DNA of 64,000 nt from Papilionanthe hookeriana x Papilionanthe teres (GCA_022702705.1 CM040421.1:78920121-78984120), one strand, 5' to 3'. Shown: positions 10,512-23,566, counted from the stretch's first letter. Made by a program: numbers and translations. The notes: generated by a model not told the origin, from the sequence alone.

Positions 10512-12196
10512 ATAGCTTATATATTTCTTTTTTTATAAAATTTTTCAATGATTTGAAAAAATCCAACTGAGTGCTGGTAGACAATAATATTTAGAGTGTT
10601 CCATATCTAATTATCTCAACAAGCCTTTAAATTTGATTGAAAATCCAAGACTGTCGAATCCAATGACCGACGGTAAAGACTGGTTCAAAACAAAAACCCT
10701 AGAAAACCCGAAATCTCAAACGGCAGGAAAACTATCACGTTTCCCGCCTAAACTTTGAATTTTCCATCTCATATCTGCGCGCTTCGTCCACAAAATCCAA
10801 AAAGGTTGAACCTTCTTCATTAATCTCGCTTCCGGTTCAGAGCAGCAGCAGCATGGCGGAAAAGGGGAAAATCCCAGAACAATCGCTCACTGGTCAGAGC
10901 AGCACGGAGGGTGAACCCCGCAAATTTCTCAAGGAAAATATGCTTTCATCCAATGCTATATTGCCTTCCAGAGGTTCTTCTTATTCTTCTGCATATGATT
11001 TCTTCAGGTAAATTTAGTTTCCTATAATTACTTTTTCCCTTATTTACAAATGGAGATGACATTTATTTTAACAATCTTAACTGCTTCTTTCTCTGCAGCG
11101 TCGCAATTGTCATAGTTCCGACTAGACGTTGTGCTGTTATTCCTAGCGAGACCAGCATTGTCGCACCCTAACATATTTATGCACGAACCGACAAGTGTTT
11201 TAAGGATTTGAGTGGCGGGAAAAATCCTATGGATATTATATAGACAATAGTTTGCAGTTACATAATATGCGTGCATTTCACTTCAATTTTGTACATACAA
11301 TGAATAAGAGTTTTTTTAAATTTGCACACCGAGTCTTTGCTGATGAGATATTTCAGTCTTTATGTACTGATAGAATCCCATTTTTGTTTTTGCTGGGAAT
11401 GAAAGTTGGACAGTTGTAGGTTGACTTATGTATTATTTCAAAAAATTCTATTATCATTAATTGTAGTTCAAGTTATGATATACATATTGTTCTTTTTCAT
11501 ACCCATTGCATTCTATCTTCATTTATTATAAATTTTAATTTGCTCGCTAAACTTTGAATTCTCCATCTCATCTGCACGCTTCGTCTACAAATTCCAAAGT
11601 GATAAACCCTTCTTCATTCATCTTGATTCCGGTTTAGAGTAGTTGTAACATGGCTTCCAGAGTTTATGCTCTTTCACCTGTATATGATCTATTCAGGTAA
11701 ATTTGGTTTCCTCTAATTACTTTTTCCCTTATTTACAAATGGAGGCGACCATTTATTTTAGAAATCTTAACTGCTTCTTTCTCTGCAGTGATGCACATGT
11801 GAAAGTTCCGGCTAGAGGTTCTGCTCTTATTTTTCTCGATATCAGCATTGTCTTACCCGATCATACGTATGCACAAATCGGTAAGTGTTTCAAGGATTTG
11901 AGTGACGTGAAAATCCTGTGAACAGTATGTAGACAATAGTTTGCAGATACATAATATGCATGCATTTCACTTAAATTTTTTACATGGTATTGTAGTCTCT
12001 ATGTACTGATATGATTCAATTTTTGTTTTTATTAGGAATGAAAGTCTGACAATTGAATTTCAATTCTCATTACTTGTTGATTCAGCAGTTAATGAAGTCA
12101 ATCCTCTATTTATTTGTGAGCTAAACTTGACAAGGATTAAAGGTTGAATACAAATTTCATTTCTCTTAGAAATAAGGATGATTAACATATTTAAAA
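10512..12196 (+). repeat. dUTPase-bearing dispersed repeat, copy A (5'-truncated)
   Basis: This stretch matches 40134-41860 in the palindrome's left arm, including the TTTCAATGATTTGAAAAAA lead-in, the AACCCTAGAAAA block and the dUTPase exons. It begins exactly where the Athila LTR ends: ATAGCTTATAT here, TCATAGCTTATAT in copy B. So the retrotransposon inserted into this repeat, and the missing left part lies beyond the window. Similarity stops near 12196. Confidence 0.85.
10853..11880 (+). pseudogene. dUTPase gene fragment, copy A (duplicated exons)
   Basis: dUTPase hydrolyses dUTP to dUMP and PPi, keeping uracil out of DNA. Exon 1a (10853-11007) starts MAEKGKIPEQS and ends AYDFFR before a GTAAAT donor. 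Exon 2a (11099-11191) reads VPTRRCAVIPS, which matches the VPARGKALVP strand of the plant enzyme, and has a stop. A second, shorter exon 1b (11650-11696) and exon 2b (11789-11880, VPARGSALIFLDISIVLPDHTYAQIG) repeat the same part. Exon 3 (uracil-binding and C-terminal motifs) is absent from this copy. Start context, exon length (155 nt) and splice sites are shared with copies B-D. The stop and missing parts make it a pseudogene. Confidence 0.75.
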
Positions 12197-12874
12197 TTAT
12201 TTAACCTTATTTTGGTATTAGAAATTTCGATTTTTTGATTGGGAGGTCATTTTATAGAAGAATTTTGTTGATTTTGTAATAATTTTGAGATTTTTTTTAG
12301 GTTGTACTTGTTTGATAGGAGTTATAATTGCACAATGGAGGAGATTGTTGAGTTAAACAAATAAGAGCTTGTTAGGAGAACGGAGACTAATGCAATAGCT
12401 AATGCTCCATAATAAATTGAGCCCCATTTCAAGAAGAAAAAGGGAGCAAGTTGTTCCTTTAGAGTAAGGCTCTAAACAATAGTAAAAGTTAGTTCTTGTC
12501 AACTTATAATTTAATTGTTAAGAGGATTTCAAGGAAATTCTCTCTTGCAATACCAATTAGAGTTACCCATTTAATTTGCTTCATTGATTAAAGAAATATA
12601 AGAAAATCTTTTGAAGCATGAATTACCATATTATAAATTATGTTCTTGTAGATTTAGTCCATGTAGGGCAGATTGTATATTTGTGGTCCCTTGGTAAGGG
12701 ATAAAACAATTACCTTGATAAGTATAAATAAAATTATATTGGCTATGAAGTTAAATAGAAACTTGATGAGTGTTATTATTCTTTGCTTTCCACTTACCAT
12801 TTTCATTGTTCTTCCTTTTTAGTTCTTCCTTCTTCTTCCTTGGTTGCATGTGATTAATCTCTTTACCCATTGAA
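12197..12874. other. Unassigned AT-rich DNA
   Basis: No convincing ORF or repeat family. Around 12295-12480 short coding-like words (for example MEEIVELNK) are interrupted by stops. I see no recognisable domain. Confidence 0.5.
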
Positions 12875-12993
12875 TTTTTAGGCAAAATAATTAATTTTTT
12901 GCTTTGTTGGATACAAAATGTTATGGCTTTCTCCATTAGTTTTTTTAGGCAAAAGAATTAATTTTTTGCTTTGTTGGATAAAAAAATGTTATG
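12875..12993 (+). repeat. Direct repeat, two copies with a 67-bp period
   Basis: A block of about 52 bp beginning ttttaggcaaaa and containing ttgctttgttggata occurs at 12875-12926 and again at 12942-12993 with a few changes. It is followed by a GA microsatellite. Confidence 0.8.
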
Positions 12994-12996
12994 GAA

Positions 12997-13030
12997 GCGG
13001 GAGAGAGAGAGAGAGAGGGAGAGAGAGAAT
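12997..13030 (+). repeat. (GA)n microsatellite
   Basis: A run of GA dinucleotides with two GG interruptions. Short Arg-Glu or Leu-Ser ORFs across it are artefacts of the repeat. Confidence 0.9.
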
Positions 13031-13138
13031 GAATGTGGGATAACAACAAAGTGGATAACTAATAGTTTAAAAGTCGAGAGAGGTTTGATGTTATGGAGAG
13101 TTGGAAATATATATTCTACGTTGACGAGTTTATTTATA

Positions 13139-13358
13139 AATTTCAAGAATGAGGAAAAAATTATTTATCAACTATTTAATCTGAAATCTGAAATATATTA
13201 TTATGCTTGATTTGTGGGCATCCTTCAAGTAAATGCTTGATTAGTGAATTTCAAGAATACGAGGAAAAAAATTAAATATCAACTATTCAAATTGACATCT
13301 AAAATATATTATTAAGCATGATTTGTGGGCATCCTTTAAGTAAATGCTTGATTAGTGA
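13139..13358 (+). repeat. Tandem duplication, period about 108 bp
   Basis: Two adjacent diverged copies run from aatttcaagaat to gcttgattagtg (about 13139-13246 and 13247-13358). They share the block gatttgtgggcatcctt and differ by small changes. Confidence 0.8.
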
Positions 13359-16019
13359 AAGGTATCTTAAACAAGGACATGAAGAGAAGTTATTTCCTTG
13401 ATGCAAGTTAAATCACCCAGCCATCCTCTTTAATTTTCCCTTAAAAATCTCAATATTTTATTATATATATTAATAAAATATGTTTATCTATAATGAATGT
13501 TTTAATTACACAACAGAGGAGATACGAAAGAGGGAGGTGAAAATTGTCCTTTGACTTGGTTTACCAACTTGGTCTAGTCAATTTTAGGTAGACCAAGCTG
13601 GTCCATTTATGTGATTATGCATGAACTTCAAATCTTTAGTTGCAAAGTTTGGTTAAATTAACCCTTTGTTGATGCTCTCTTTTTGTTTACCCTTGAGTCT
13701 CAGTTTGTTGATTAATTAAGCCTTTTTATTGTAAGAGAGATTTAGATCAACATATGATTTAAGTTATTTGCTAAAAGCATAAATACTTTTTTTTAAATTT
13801 TTTTATAATTTAGTGTTTTTTTTTCACAAAATTTCAAAGATTTGTCTGGCTCTCGTAATTTTAAACAACTGTGTTGTTTATTTTCTATAGAAGAATGAAT
13901 CTTCATGCATGGGTCATATTGAAATATTTATGGTTATTGTCAAAGTAAGAAATAGTTGTTTATGATTCGAAGACATTACATCATAATCTCTCCACAATCA
14001 TTTTCGTCTATTTCTATACAAATTGCCACACTATAAGAAGATACCAAGAGAATAATCCCTTGCGTTAAGCAATGGATATCCAATAACTTATGGTTGTAGA
14101 AAATCTAGAATGAGGATTGTAAAAATTGAGCATTTAGTTGGAAAATGAATTGCATGATTTGGTCGTACTTTTTTATAAATAAAAGGCCTTCAAAATCATC
14201 AATATGACAATTTAGAATCACGTTATATACATGCCTTATTGGTCCTTCCATAAACCATGGACTCTTTTTGTACGTTTTAATAGGTATATCATTAAAAACA
14301 GTTTGTTCATATACTTCATAATCTCTCTGTATGGTTTGGTTTATTTTCTTATTGTTGTCTTGATGGTAAAAATTTGGCAAGAAGCTTTTCAAAAGTGACT
14401 ATAATGATAGCTATCTTGTTTGCTATTTGTTTGGGCCACAAGTTTCGTGTAATTGTTGAAAGACTTTCAATTTCTTAAAAAATATCCTAGTTCTAGATTC
14501 TTTTGTTTGATGAATTTTTGTTTTCGTAGAGCCTTTAGGCTTTCCATTAATTTCATTCAAACAATAATAAAAATTTTATGAGTTGGAACTACAATATGAT
14601 GCAAAAATATAATATACTAGTGTGTGTGGTGCATGGTCTTTCAGTCAATCTCTCTTGGACATTGGTTGGCCAGATCGATGACTTCATAGGGTAACAAACT
14701 TCTTTAGTTATTTAATTTTAATGTGATTAGTGTCTATTGTTTTTAGTTTTAGGGAGATATAGTAAAACCACATATTAAAACTAACTATGAGCATATTCTG
14801 ATGTAAAAAAAAATGATGAATGAATGATAAGTTTTTTATGGATGTTTAAAATAAAATTTGCATGGAAGTGGATGTTTTTACTTTTGATCTTAATGCTCAT
14901 GAGTTAGTGTATTAAATTTTTTTATGGACTATGCTACATGATAAACACCATTATATGATTCTAATATTAACTATTTTAGTATTTATACACTATTTATAAC
15001 TATTATAATATAATATCCTATTATTATTCCTGCCTCTTTAATTGAATAAATTTGTATATCATGCATTTCATTTTATGATTTACTCCAAGATTTGATGTAT
15101 CAAATTTTTTTCACGTAAACTCACACTTATTTTATTGTAATCCTTAAGATACTAATTATGCATGTAGGGAACTTCCAGGCTTGTATTTCAGGTATACTAT
15201 TTGAGTTATTACTGTAGAGTTATTTCATTGATTCAATTGTGTTTTATTTATATTTTGGTATATAGAATAATACATGTTATTATATTTATATGCTTCAATG
15301 ATTTTATATGTGAAGTAATATTGTTGAAATTTTTATGTTTATATCTATGGAAGTTATTTTTAATTTTGCAACTCATGGCCTCTTGCTTGTTGTTTGCGAT
15401 TTCATTCCAACCTAGTGAGTGGGGCGTGACCCTTTGGTAGGCCTTTGACCAATAATTAGAGAGAGGGAGAGAGATTGAAGAGAAACTTCTGGCTTAATGG
15501 ATGTATCATAATGTCTTAAATTTATAAAAATAATATGAGTTAATTCATATTTACTCCAATTAAATGCACTAAATTAAGAATTCTTACCCTATAATTTCCA
15601 CATCTATTTAAGTAATGGATATCCGTTGCTTAAGTCAAGTGAATTTTCTTCTCGATTTCTTCTGAAAGAGTGACTAACAATATTGGAGGAAATTATGGAG
15701 AAAATAATGATTACTGTCCTTATTTTCTTCCTCATAAATCTCCCCTACCCACCTCCACCCCCATCCCCCCATCATAATTTTGCCACCACTTTTATTTTGG
15801 GAGTAAAATTTTTGTAATTTATCAGCTCAGCTTTTATTTGCATATTTATTCTTTTATTTTCAGTTGAGCCAATATTCAGGTGTTCCAATATATATGAGTT
15901 TGTATATATGTATATGACCCTATATGAAATGCCTCCTCGATCTCTAGAATTAGATGTAATTATGAATTTTCTTATTGGATGGGAGATTGCTGACTTCACA
16001 TTTTATGTGAAGCAAGATT
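13359..16019. other. Intergenic AT-rich DNA without a recognisable gene
   Basis: No protein family recognised. One 95-codon minus-strand ORF (14392-14105) is present, with no family resemblance that I can see. Features are limited to short purine runs (about 15455-15475) and a C-rich stretch (15742-15770). Confidence 0.5.
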
Positions 16020-18440
16020 TTGTCCTTCACGCCTATTTCTTGGGACCATTCTGCCTCTGGCTCGCCTCTTCCTCTCGACTCCCTCCTCCCTCCTCCACTG
16101 AAAATCACAACAGAGAAAAAAAAGGAGCTATTCCTCTCTTGCGATAAACCCCACGCAATTCCTCCTCATCACTGTCGCGAGTATTTGTTTTCTCTGCTCC
16201 GTGCCTTTTGGTTCAAGGTAAATTTCTTACTCGTATTGTATTTCTTTTTCACCGTTTTTCACCTCTTCCTCTCAACATCTCTTAAGTTGTTTACGAAGCA
16301 AGACTTGGTTTGACTTGAGAAGCTTAATTAGTTAACTGAAGTTGATTCACTTTGCCGTATTGACTTTTTGACGGTCAGAATTTGAATGCAAAAAATGAGA
16401 CATTAAATTTTATGATAGTTTATATTGTTTTGTTTTTATTTATATAATTTGATACTAGTTTGTGGCCGTAATTGATATTAATCAAGGCAATTACAATTGG
16501 AGTTCTTAAGATGTGTGTCCGAAATTTGTTATGTTTTACTTTATGACTTCGATATTTTAGCTAATTCTTTTTAAATGATTATTAAGTTATCTTTTGTGAA
16601 TTCATTGTTTTTTTAATTTTCGTCAGTTGCTTCTTTTAGGAGCATTTGAAACTGCAGGTCTTTAGACACGGGCATCCAATCAGATGATGAAATATTAATT
16701 TTTAACTTATGACATGGTTTCATTGGTTCTTTGTTGACATCAAATGTACACATTATTGTGCTTTACATCACTCGTTGCCTACTTGGATGTTTTGTTTTTC
16801 CTATTTGTTAAAAGTTGCACAATCTTTTATAGAAATTTGTGGTGAGGGTCTCAGGATTCAAAATAATATATGAGAGAAATTAACATGTACTATCCATTTT
16901 TCTTTTTTGTTTTTTTGGTGGTGAGGGGTAGTTTTCATTTTGATACATACCGATCAATTCCTATGCATTTACATATCTAGCATCTACAGTTTACTTTTTT
17001 ACATTCATAGCACCCAAATCTTACATATCACATCAAAAATATCGTTGGTTCAGCTTTAGAAAGTGAAGTACAACTTTTCATATATAGGTAAGGTTGTATC
17101 TATGTAAAAAAATGAAGTTAAGGTATTAAATATGTAAATATATAGAAATTAAATGGTATGTATGTAAATCTTCTTTTTTTGTTTCTTTTGAGTTTTGAAT
17201 TTCGATGTAATGAAGTATTCCTCACTCAAAAACCTACCAGGTATTTAATTTTGGGAAAGGTAACTAGTGAATTTTATATTCTTATTAATTTAGCATCTAA
17301 ATACATGCATTTATATTTCAACGACCTAACTCTCACGCAAAACATATTAAATTTCATAATCAACGACTTCTTGTGTTACAAACAAATACATACATGTAAA
17401 TACATGTGTGTATTTGTTTGAATACAAATTTGTATTGTACTAAGATACCATTTAATTAACATTGGAATTAGGAAATGAGTTGTTGTTTAGAGAAATTGAT
17501 TGAGTTTCCTTTCAGTTTTGCCTATGAAATTGTCTATTTGAAGAATATGCATTCTATGATTTCTGGTTTTCTTATTTAGTTTCTAAATAAGCCTTTTGTT
17601 TTTATAATCATCCTTTCAGATCTTTCGAGGATTGTAAATGGATGAATCGCTAAGCATATATGGATCAATTACGACTCTATCGATCGAATTTTTAGAACAA
17701 GTGGATAAATATAATTTAATTGTATTCTTAATAAAAAATAAACATCTTCAGTTAAAAAAATTCAAGTATACTAAAGTAAAGGACTGTACAAATAGTGTTT
17801 CTTTCATTAGAAAAAAAAATACAATTTTGATACATATGCTTTAAAATTCTATTTTAAAGGACAAAAACAATAGATTGACACTGATATTTTCCATCTATTG
17901 GGAGCATAAAAAAGGTAATTGGCTAGATTTTTTCTATTTGTAACAGCCCTGCAAGATATTTAGCAAATACTACATCCAATCATAAAGAAAATTTTGCTGG
18001 TCGTGTTAATATTAATCTCAAAACTATCAGGTGCCACTGATACAAAAACAAGGGAATAGACTTTTCACAACTAAACAACAAGTTCAGTAATTGTTTCCAT
18101 AAACAAAACATTCCATAACCTGATTAATTGAAGCTATCAAACTAGAAACTATTAGTAATATTTTATGAACTGAATGACTTCTTGGTTAAATCTGACACCA
18201 TTACACTCCCCTAAACACATGAGACAAAGGCACCTATACCAGCAAAAATATAAGAAATAAATAGATAGAAATGAAGAATATGTTTGATGGGTTTCTCTAA
18301 AATTTTTAAGGAATAATTCACGAGCTGATGAATTTATTTGGAGGGCTTTATTTTAGATGTTTAAATCAATAAGACTAGTCCTTAATCCTTCCAACTGTTA
18401 AAATATCATCAAAACAAATATATTAAAAATTGCTAATCAC
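16020..18440. other. Possible decayed transcript start, then intergenic DNA
   Basis: The block 16025-16218 is pyrimidine-rich and more GC-rich than its surroundings. It ends in a plausible splice donor (TTCAAGGTAAATTTC at about 16212-16226), like a plant 5' UTR exon. No coding exon can be tied to it. The rest to 18440 is AT-rich with no recognisable ORF; a gene fragment or a transposon 5' end are both possible. Confidence 0.3.
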
Positions 18441-18559
18441 GGCAAAATCCACCGCGCATAATTCCAGGTCGATTGATATCGAAACTAGCCGTCCAATCAA
18501 CACAATCCAGGGACGATTTTCCCATTGGAAGGTATCGGTCTGCCAATTACCTAATTTAT

Positions 18560-18699
18560 AATCGGAATAGCTGAGACCGTTTACTAACACCACAGAGTTC
18601 ATTGCGTCTCTCTCAACCTCCGCTCTCTGCTCTCTCTCTAAAATCCAAAACCTCCAATCGCTCTCGTTCTCTCTCTAAATCCCTGGAGTCCCTTTGGCG
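18560..18699 (+). promoter_or_regulatory. CT-rich 5' leader/promoter region of the SH2A-like gene
   Basis: Before the ATG at 18700 lies a run of CTCTCT and TCTCTCTAAAT motifs (18605-18685), typical of plant core-promoter pyrimidine patches and 5' UTRs. No clear TATA box was found at the expected distance. Confidence 0.4.
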
Positions 18700-19336
18700 A
18701 TGACTGTCGGAGAATGCGGCGAGGAGTACTTGATGCTCAAGGATTTTCGAATAGACCTCAATCGAGACGGAGTCTTCGGTGAGGAGGGGTTTGCAGGTTT
18801 CTCACTGTTCCTATGGATTTACCTCCCCAGTTGGCCTCGGCCATCTGTGATTTTTCGGCTGGTTGTTCTTAATCCTACTCATAGTCTGTTGGGTTGACGC
18901 GAGAACTGTTTCCCTCTTTGGTATTTTGGCTGGCTTCTGGGGTTTCTGTTTCTGCGATCTTTGGGTTGTACATTGGTTGTTTTGTCCGTTTTTGGAGATT
19001 TAAGTTCATTGATTGGTTTTGCTTATTCCAGCTGAAATTTGAAGCAGTGCCCAGTTTTTGCATTTTCCGTTGAATGGGACGGCTGAAGAGCAACCATGAG
19101 TGGATTGCCATGGTCTTTCTTGTCGAAGTGTTTTTTTGTTCTCTTTTAATCGGTATAAACGATGTTAGTGAATTATTATTTTGACTAAGGAGTGTTCTCT
19201 CGTGTTTTTATTAATGATTTTTAGTTGTTTTTGCTCCACCAAACTTTTATGGTCTCGCTTGCCTGACCTCTTCCTAATCAGGGCAGGTTTTTTTTTTTGG
19301 AATCATCCTTTCTTTTTAGACTTGATTTAACTTTTT

Positions 19337-19340
<4 letters not shown>

Positions 19341-19429
<89 letters not shown>
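19341..19429. repeat. (AT)n microsatellite in intron 1 of the SH2A-like gene
   Basis: About 44 uninterrupted AT dinucleotides, followed by a short GATA run. Such tracts are very unstable and can extrude cruciforms. Confidence 0.95.
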
Positions 19430-19431
<2 letters not shown>

Positions 19432-19827
19432 TAGATATTTAAAACTATTTATGGATTCAAGCTAAGCTGAAACCTTTTTTGATGTGCTTTCTTTTACTTA
19501 TTATTGCGTCTTTTATTTCTCTCAATGTGATTTTCTTGTTATAAAGCTCCAGAACTCATATCACCATTTTCTTTTACTAATATTTGGAAGGTGAAATTGT
19601 TTATATATTTGCTAGATTTGCCTAAAGTAGACATCCTTTCTCTTCCCCCTGTTGCTACAAATGCTAGCAACTATCATCTTGTACTTATTGTTTTGTGTCA
19701 CAGATGGAATCTTACCATCAGTTTCTAAAAGAAGAAACATTTTTTCCCCTCTAAATTTTCATGCTGTAAATTTAAATGCATCGAGTATTAAAATGAGTTT
19801 TCTATTCAAAACCTACCAATATGTTAT

Positions 19828-19829
<2 letters not shown>

Positions 19830-19884
<55 letters not shown>
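19830..19884. repeat. (AT)n microsatellite, second tract in intron 1
   Basis: About 27 AT dinucleotides, roughly 400 bp downstream of the first tract. Confidence 0.95.
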
Positions 19885-19888
<4 letters not shown>

Positions 19889-21908
19889 CTGATAAAAATT
19901 GTCAGAATATCCTGATACAAAACGTATTAGGATGGGATTGTTGGATTTTCTTTGATATTAGTGCGACATATGTAGTGTTTGTATTCTCTAATTTCAAAGC
20001 AAATCCAATGATTATCAAGCCATCCTGATAAAATTTTTATCAAGATGCTTCTACATATATTTGTCTTTTTCCTGTTTGTTTGCTTGGTTAGTGGATGCAA
20101 TCCAATTTCCTGTATTTTTCTTCAGATTTTTTAGCATAAAAAGCATGCAACCTTAGGTTCCATGTAATGCAGGTCTCAACAGAAAATGATGATGATGCTC
20201 CTTTTCTCGCAGTTAATGAGGAAAACAAGTTGATCCTCTTCCCCCTGATGTTTTTCCAAAATGAAGCATCATTTGCGTGCAGCTCTTTTCCATTGTCTGA
20301 CATTCATCATATAACTTCTAAGAGTGAATGCCCATCGGAGAGATGGGTTCATATTGGATGTAAGGTATGTTTATGGGTGATTTAGGGCTTTAAATAGGGC
20401 CAAGATCTTTATGCCGCTCTAAGCTGTTCATAAGTATTACACCAGCACAAAATCTGTCTAGTTTTGCAGCTTGGATTAATATGGACCACTTGATGAGTGG
20501 CTAAGATATAATTGATCTGCTCACCCAAATTTACGATTATGAGTCTTGGTTGTATAAACGAAATCTTCTAGTATAATCTTGATGATTGTATCATGCATTT
20601 TTCTGTAATTATTGAGAACTTCTTGAAGAAGGCATAAGTTCTTAAATTCAGATCTTCAATCTTCCTTTGTGCTACGCATGAAACTATCTAGTCTGCATTT
20701 CAATATGATTACGATTAAATCTCTTGGAAGTTCTGTGTGCTATAACTTACGACTCTAAGAAGCATCCTGCTGTTCTGCCCTACATTTCACAATTTCTCAT
20801 CTAGTTCAGTACAACTTTATCACTAAATGTTTGTGATTTTGAGGAGTCCAAGTTACTGCTATAACTTTTCTTCAATAACTTGAGGTCAGGCGGCACCTTT
20901 TTATTACAGAAAAACCACGCGAGCATTGGAGAACTGCAATTAAAAGAATACATATGATTACTGCGAGTGATGCAACTTAATTTAACCATATAATGATAGT
21001 TGCAGCTCAGTGCTCGGTTTACTATATTCTGTTTAGTTCCAGTTGATTCATCTAGAGCACTAAATATCTTTTCTAATGAAGTATGGCTCTTCAAACACAT
21101 TATTGATTATGCAGTATTGACTTTTAACTTTTGCTGGTAAGCTTGATAAGTGAGGATTCCTTCAGCAAAAGCATGCATTACTGCTTGTTTAATTATGAAA
21201 GACTTAATGGCATTTATATAAACCCTTAGCTAATGAAGAAAGCGGTGTTGTAGTTATGAACTTAAGCTTGTACAATTTAATTTGAGCAGCTGGTGTAGTT
21301 GGATTCTGGTTTGTGATCCTTTTTACTTGTTGTTTGCCATACATGAAGGCCTAACTTTGTAGACCCTTCTAAGTAGTTCTATTTCATTTGCTAAGTATTT
21401 GAGAATCCATTTAGTCATCTTTATAGGTGGGTGGTAAAATCACGAACTTTTATTGCATTTTTAGATGCATATTGTTATTGTCTCCATACATCTATTGCGT
21501 GTTTATCCAAGAAGATGAAAATAAATGAGTAATGAACTTTTGCTGCGTCAAGTCCATTGCTTGCATAGTTTGAAAATTTGTGATTTGACAATTTAGCGCT
21601 ACATTGCTTTAATATTAGTCCTCATTCCCAGCTTCAGCCAAGAATCACCATTATTTATGAAGTTCTTTCTTCCTCTCTTATTCCTCCATCCCAAACTTTT
21701 TTCTCCGTTTCTCTTATCACTATTTTACCATCTTGCTCTCTTTCTTCCTCTCCCCTTTCTATCTCTGTATTTTTGTACCTATGTTCATTGTCAATTTATG
21801 TTCTTATGATTCCTTGGGTTAAAAATTTTCTTTTTATGCTTCACTCAAATAGTGTATTTATCCTTGTATTTTGACTCTAAAGTTCAGGGAGAAAAATTTT
21901 TTATTCCT

Positions 21909-21930
21909 TGTTGTTGTTGTTGTTGTTGTT
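21909..21930 (+). repeat. (TTG)n microsatellite in intron 2
   Basis: Seven TTG triplets followed by a T-rich stretch. Confidence 0.9.
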
Positions 21931-23007
21931 TTTATTGTTATTGTAGTTGAAACAATGCTTCTGAATATTTTCTGTGAACTATCTTCTGCCTTTCCTATTT
22001 AGTTATTACTTGGTATTCTGCAATTGTTGAGTTCTTCTATATTAAAGTTTTACTATAAATGGTATAACAATTTTCTTTTGGACATTAAATAAAAAACGGT
22101 ATGAAATTACATGTGACTGCTGCAACGGCATGATCTATTGGACGCATGCTTCCTTACCTTTGCATAGAGACACTCCTTTTGAAATCTAAGATGGAAACTT
22201 CTGTGTCTCAATGAGGCCAACTTATAAAGGACATGAAGTTACGAATAGCTTTCTTCTTATTTCTTGAAACAATTTAAAGAGTTTTCCTGCTGATCTTTTA
22301 TAATCAGGCCACTAGAGACTATATTTGCCTTTACTTCAATGGAGAACTCTCCCACAATATGCCTCTCTCTTCTTCATCTGATGATCATGACGTTGATAAC
22401 TTAAAGAAACTTGCTTTGGCCGGCAGCAGTGGAAATGATGATAAGCTTCAGGCTTATGTTTATAATGCTTGCATGTTGCCTTTATCAGCATCCATCAAAG
22501 ATGATTTTGCTAAGGTGCATACATTATACATGAAAAGTGATCCTATTTGTTGCCATGAATTGAATTTAGCGCATTTTTGTTTCTTTGAACGTCATTTTTA
22601 GTAGATTACTGAGCTTAGGCCTCTTTTTACTTCAGAATCCACCGGTAAAGTTATCCCTTAACGGTTAATGCACATCTGATGCATTCGAAGTGGGCAGTGA
22701 CGGTGTTTGGAACATTGTTGGTGGAAAGGTATGACGGCATTTACTTGCAATAAAAGAGTAGGTTGATATTGATAGTGTTCACTAGAATCTGCTCAGCCAA
22801 GAGCTTGAAAAATATCAATGATACATTATCATGTTACGTAACTTATATCAGGATGCCAAGGGAACAACTGAAAACATTACTCTTTGACCTACTTTGTGTG
22901 AATCATTGTTGCGAATGAGATCAATGTCTTCTTAATCATTTTTCTGTAAAACATTAATATCATGTTTTGCAAAATAAATAAGTTCTATTTCTTTGAAAGG
23001 GATTATG

Positions 23008-23566
23008 TGTCGTGTGGAGACTCGGTAAAAACGAAAAAAAATAATAATAAATATACAATACTTATTCCCGCTCCCAGCTCACGCTCCTTCCTTCCTCCCG
23101 ACCCGCGAAGAGAAGCATCGCTTCACCTTTTTATTTTCGCAAACCGAAACCACTCTGATGCTCTGCTCCTATTTTTGTCTTCGGTGTGCCTTACTGGAAT
23201 AAGAGACAAAGGGTTTCGCAAGTTGCTCTCATCCTTTTGGTTGCTTCGGCATGTTCCATCTGAGAAGAAGATTCGGAGTTCTTCTTCCCAAAAATTCCTG
23301 CTTCTTCGGTGTTGGCTTACGGTAGAGACAAAAAGGAAGAAAGCAATACAGACTTTGTAATTCGCAAGTTGAGATAAGTGTTTCTTGTAAATCGAAACAT
23401 TGTTGTGTAAAATCTCAAGTAATAAAATCCTTTACAACTTAGTGGACGTAGGCAACAATTGCCGAACCACGTAAATCTCTGTGTTCTTTTTTGGTGTGAG
23501 TTTCCTCGTTCCTATTTGTCGATTCTTCGTCGATCGTTCTATTTTATTTCATTTTATACCACAACA
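23008..23566 (+). mobile_element. Solo LTR, 559 bp, probably Ty1/Copia
   Basis: It begins TGTCGTGTGG and ends CCACAACA, so the ends are TG...CA with short inverted repeats. TTATG occurs on both sides (23003-23007 and 23567-23571) as a perfect 5-bp target duplication. The 3' half has AATAAAATCC (polyadenylation-like) and a block around GTGGACGTAGGC...GCCGAACCACG, common in plant Copia LTRs as I recall. No PBS follows the end, so no internal region is attached. It lies just downstream of the last exon of the SH2A-like fragment. The short ORF at 22962-23360 is only LTR sequence. Confidence 0.85.

Larger units (their letters stand above)
18700..22728 (+). pseudogene. Truncated gene resembling plant SH2 domain protein A (STAT-type), N-terminal part
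   Basis: Four exons with GT-AG borders, all in phase 0: 18700-18861, 20173-20364, 22308-22514, 22636-22728. They encode MTVGECGEEYLMLKDFRIDL... FSLFLWIYL, then DDDAPFLAVNEENKLILFPL and ERWVHIGCK, then ICLYFNGELSHNMPLSSS... LQAYVYNACMLPLSASIKDD, then NPPVKLSLNG, a stop (22666-22668), and GSDGVWNIVGGK. From memory this order (LamG-like fold ending DGVWSIVGGK) matches the N-terminal half of plant STAT-type linker-SH2 proteins, proposed phosphotyrosine-binding regulators. The linker and SH2 domains are absent downstream: after the last donor (GTATGA) comes AT-rich DNA and a solo LTR. The stop and truncation indicate a pseudogene; the gene continuing far outside the window is less likely. The family assignment is by recall, not by search. 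Confidence 0.6.

Noticed and set aside
12958..13210. ORFs on both strands over the GA repeat
   Set aside because: Produced by the (GA)n microsatellite (Arg-Glu and Leu-Ser runs).
19652..19915. 87-codon ORF in intron 1 of the SH2A-like gene
   Set aside because: Ends in an Ile-Tyr run encoded by the (AT)n tract; intronic.
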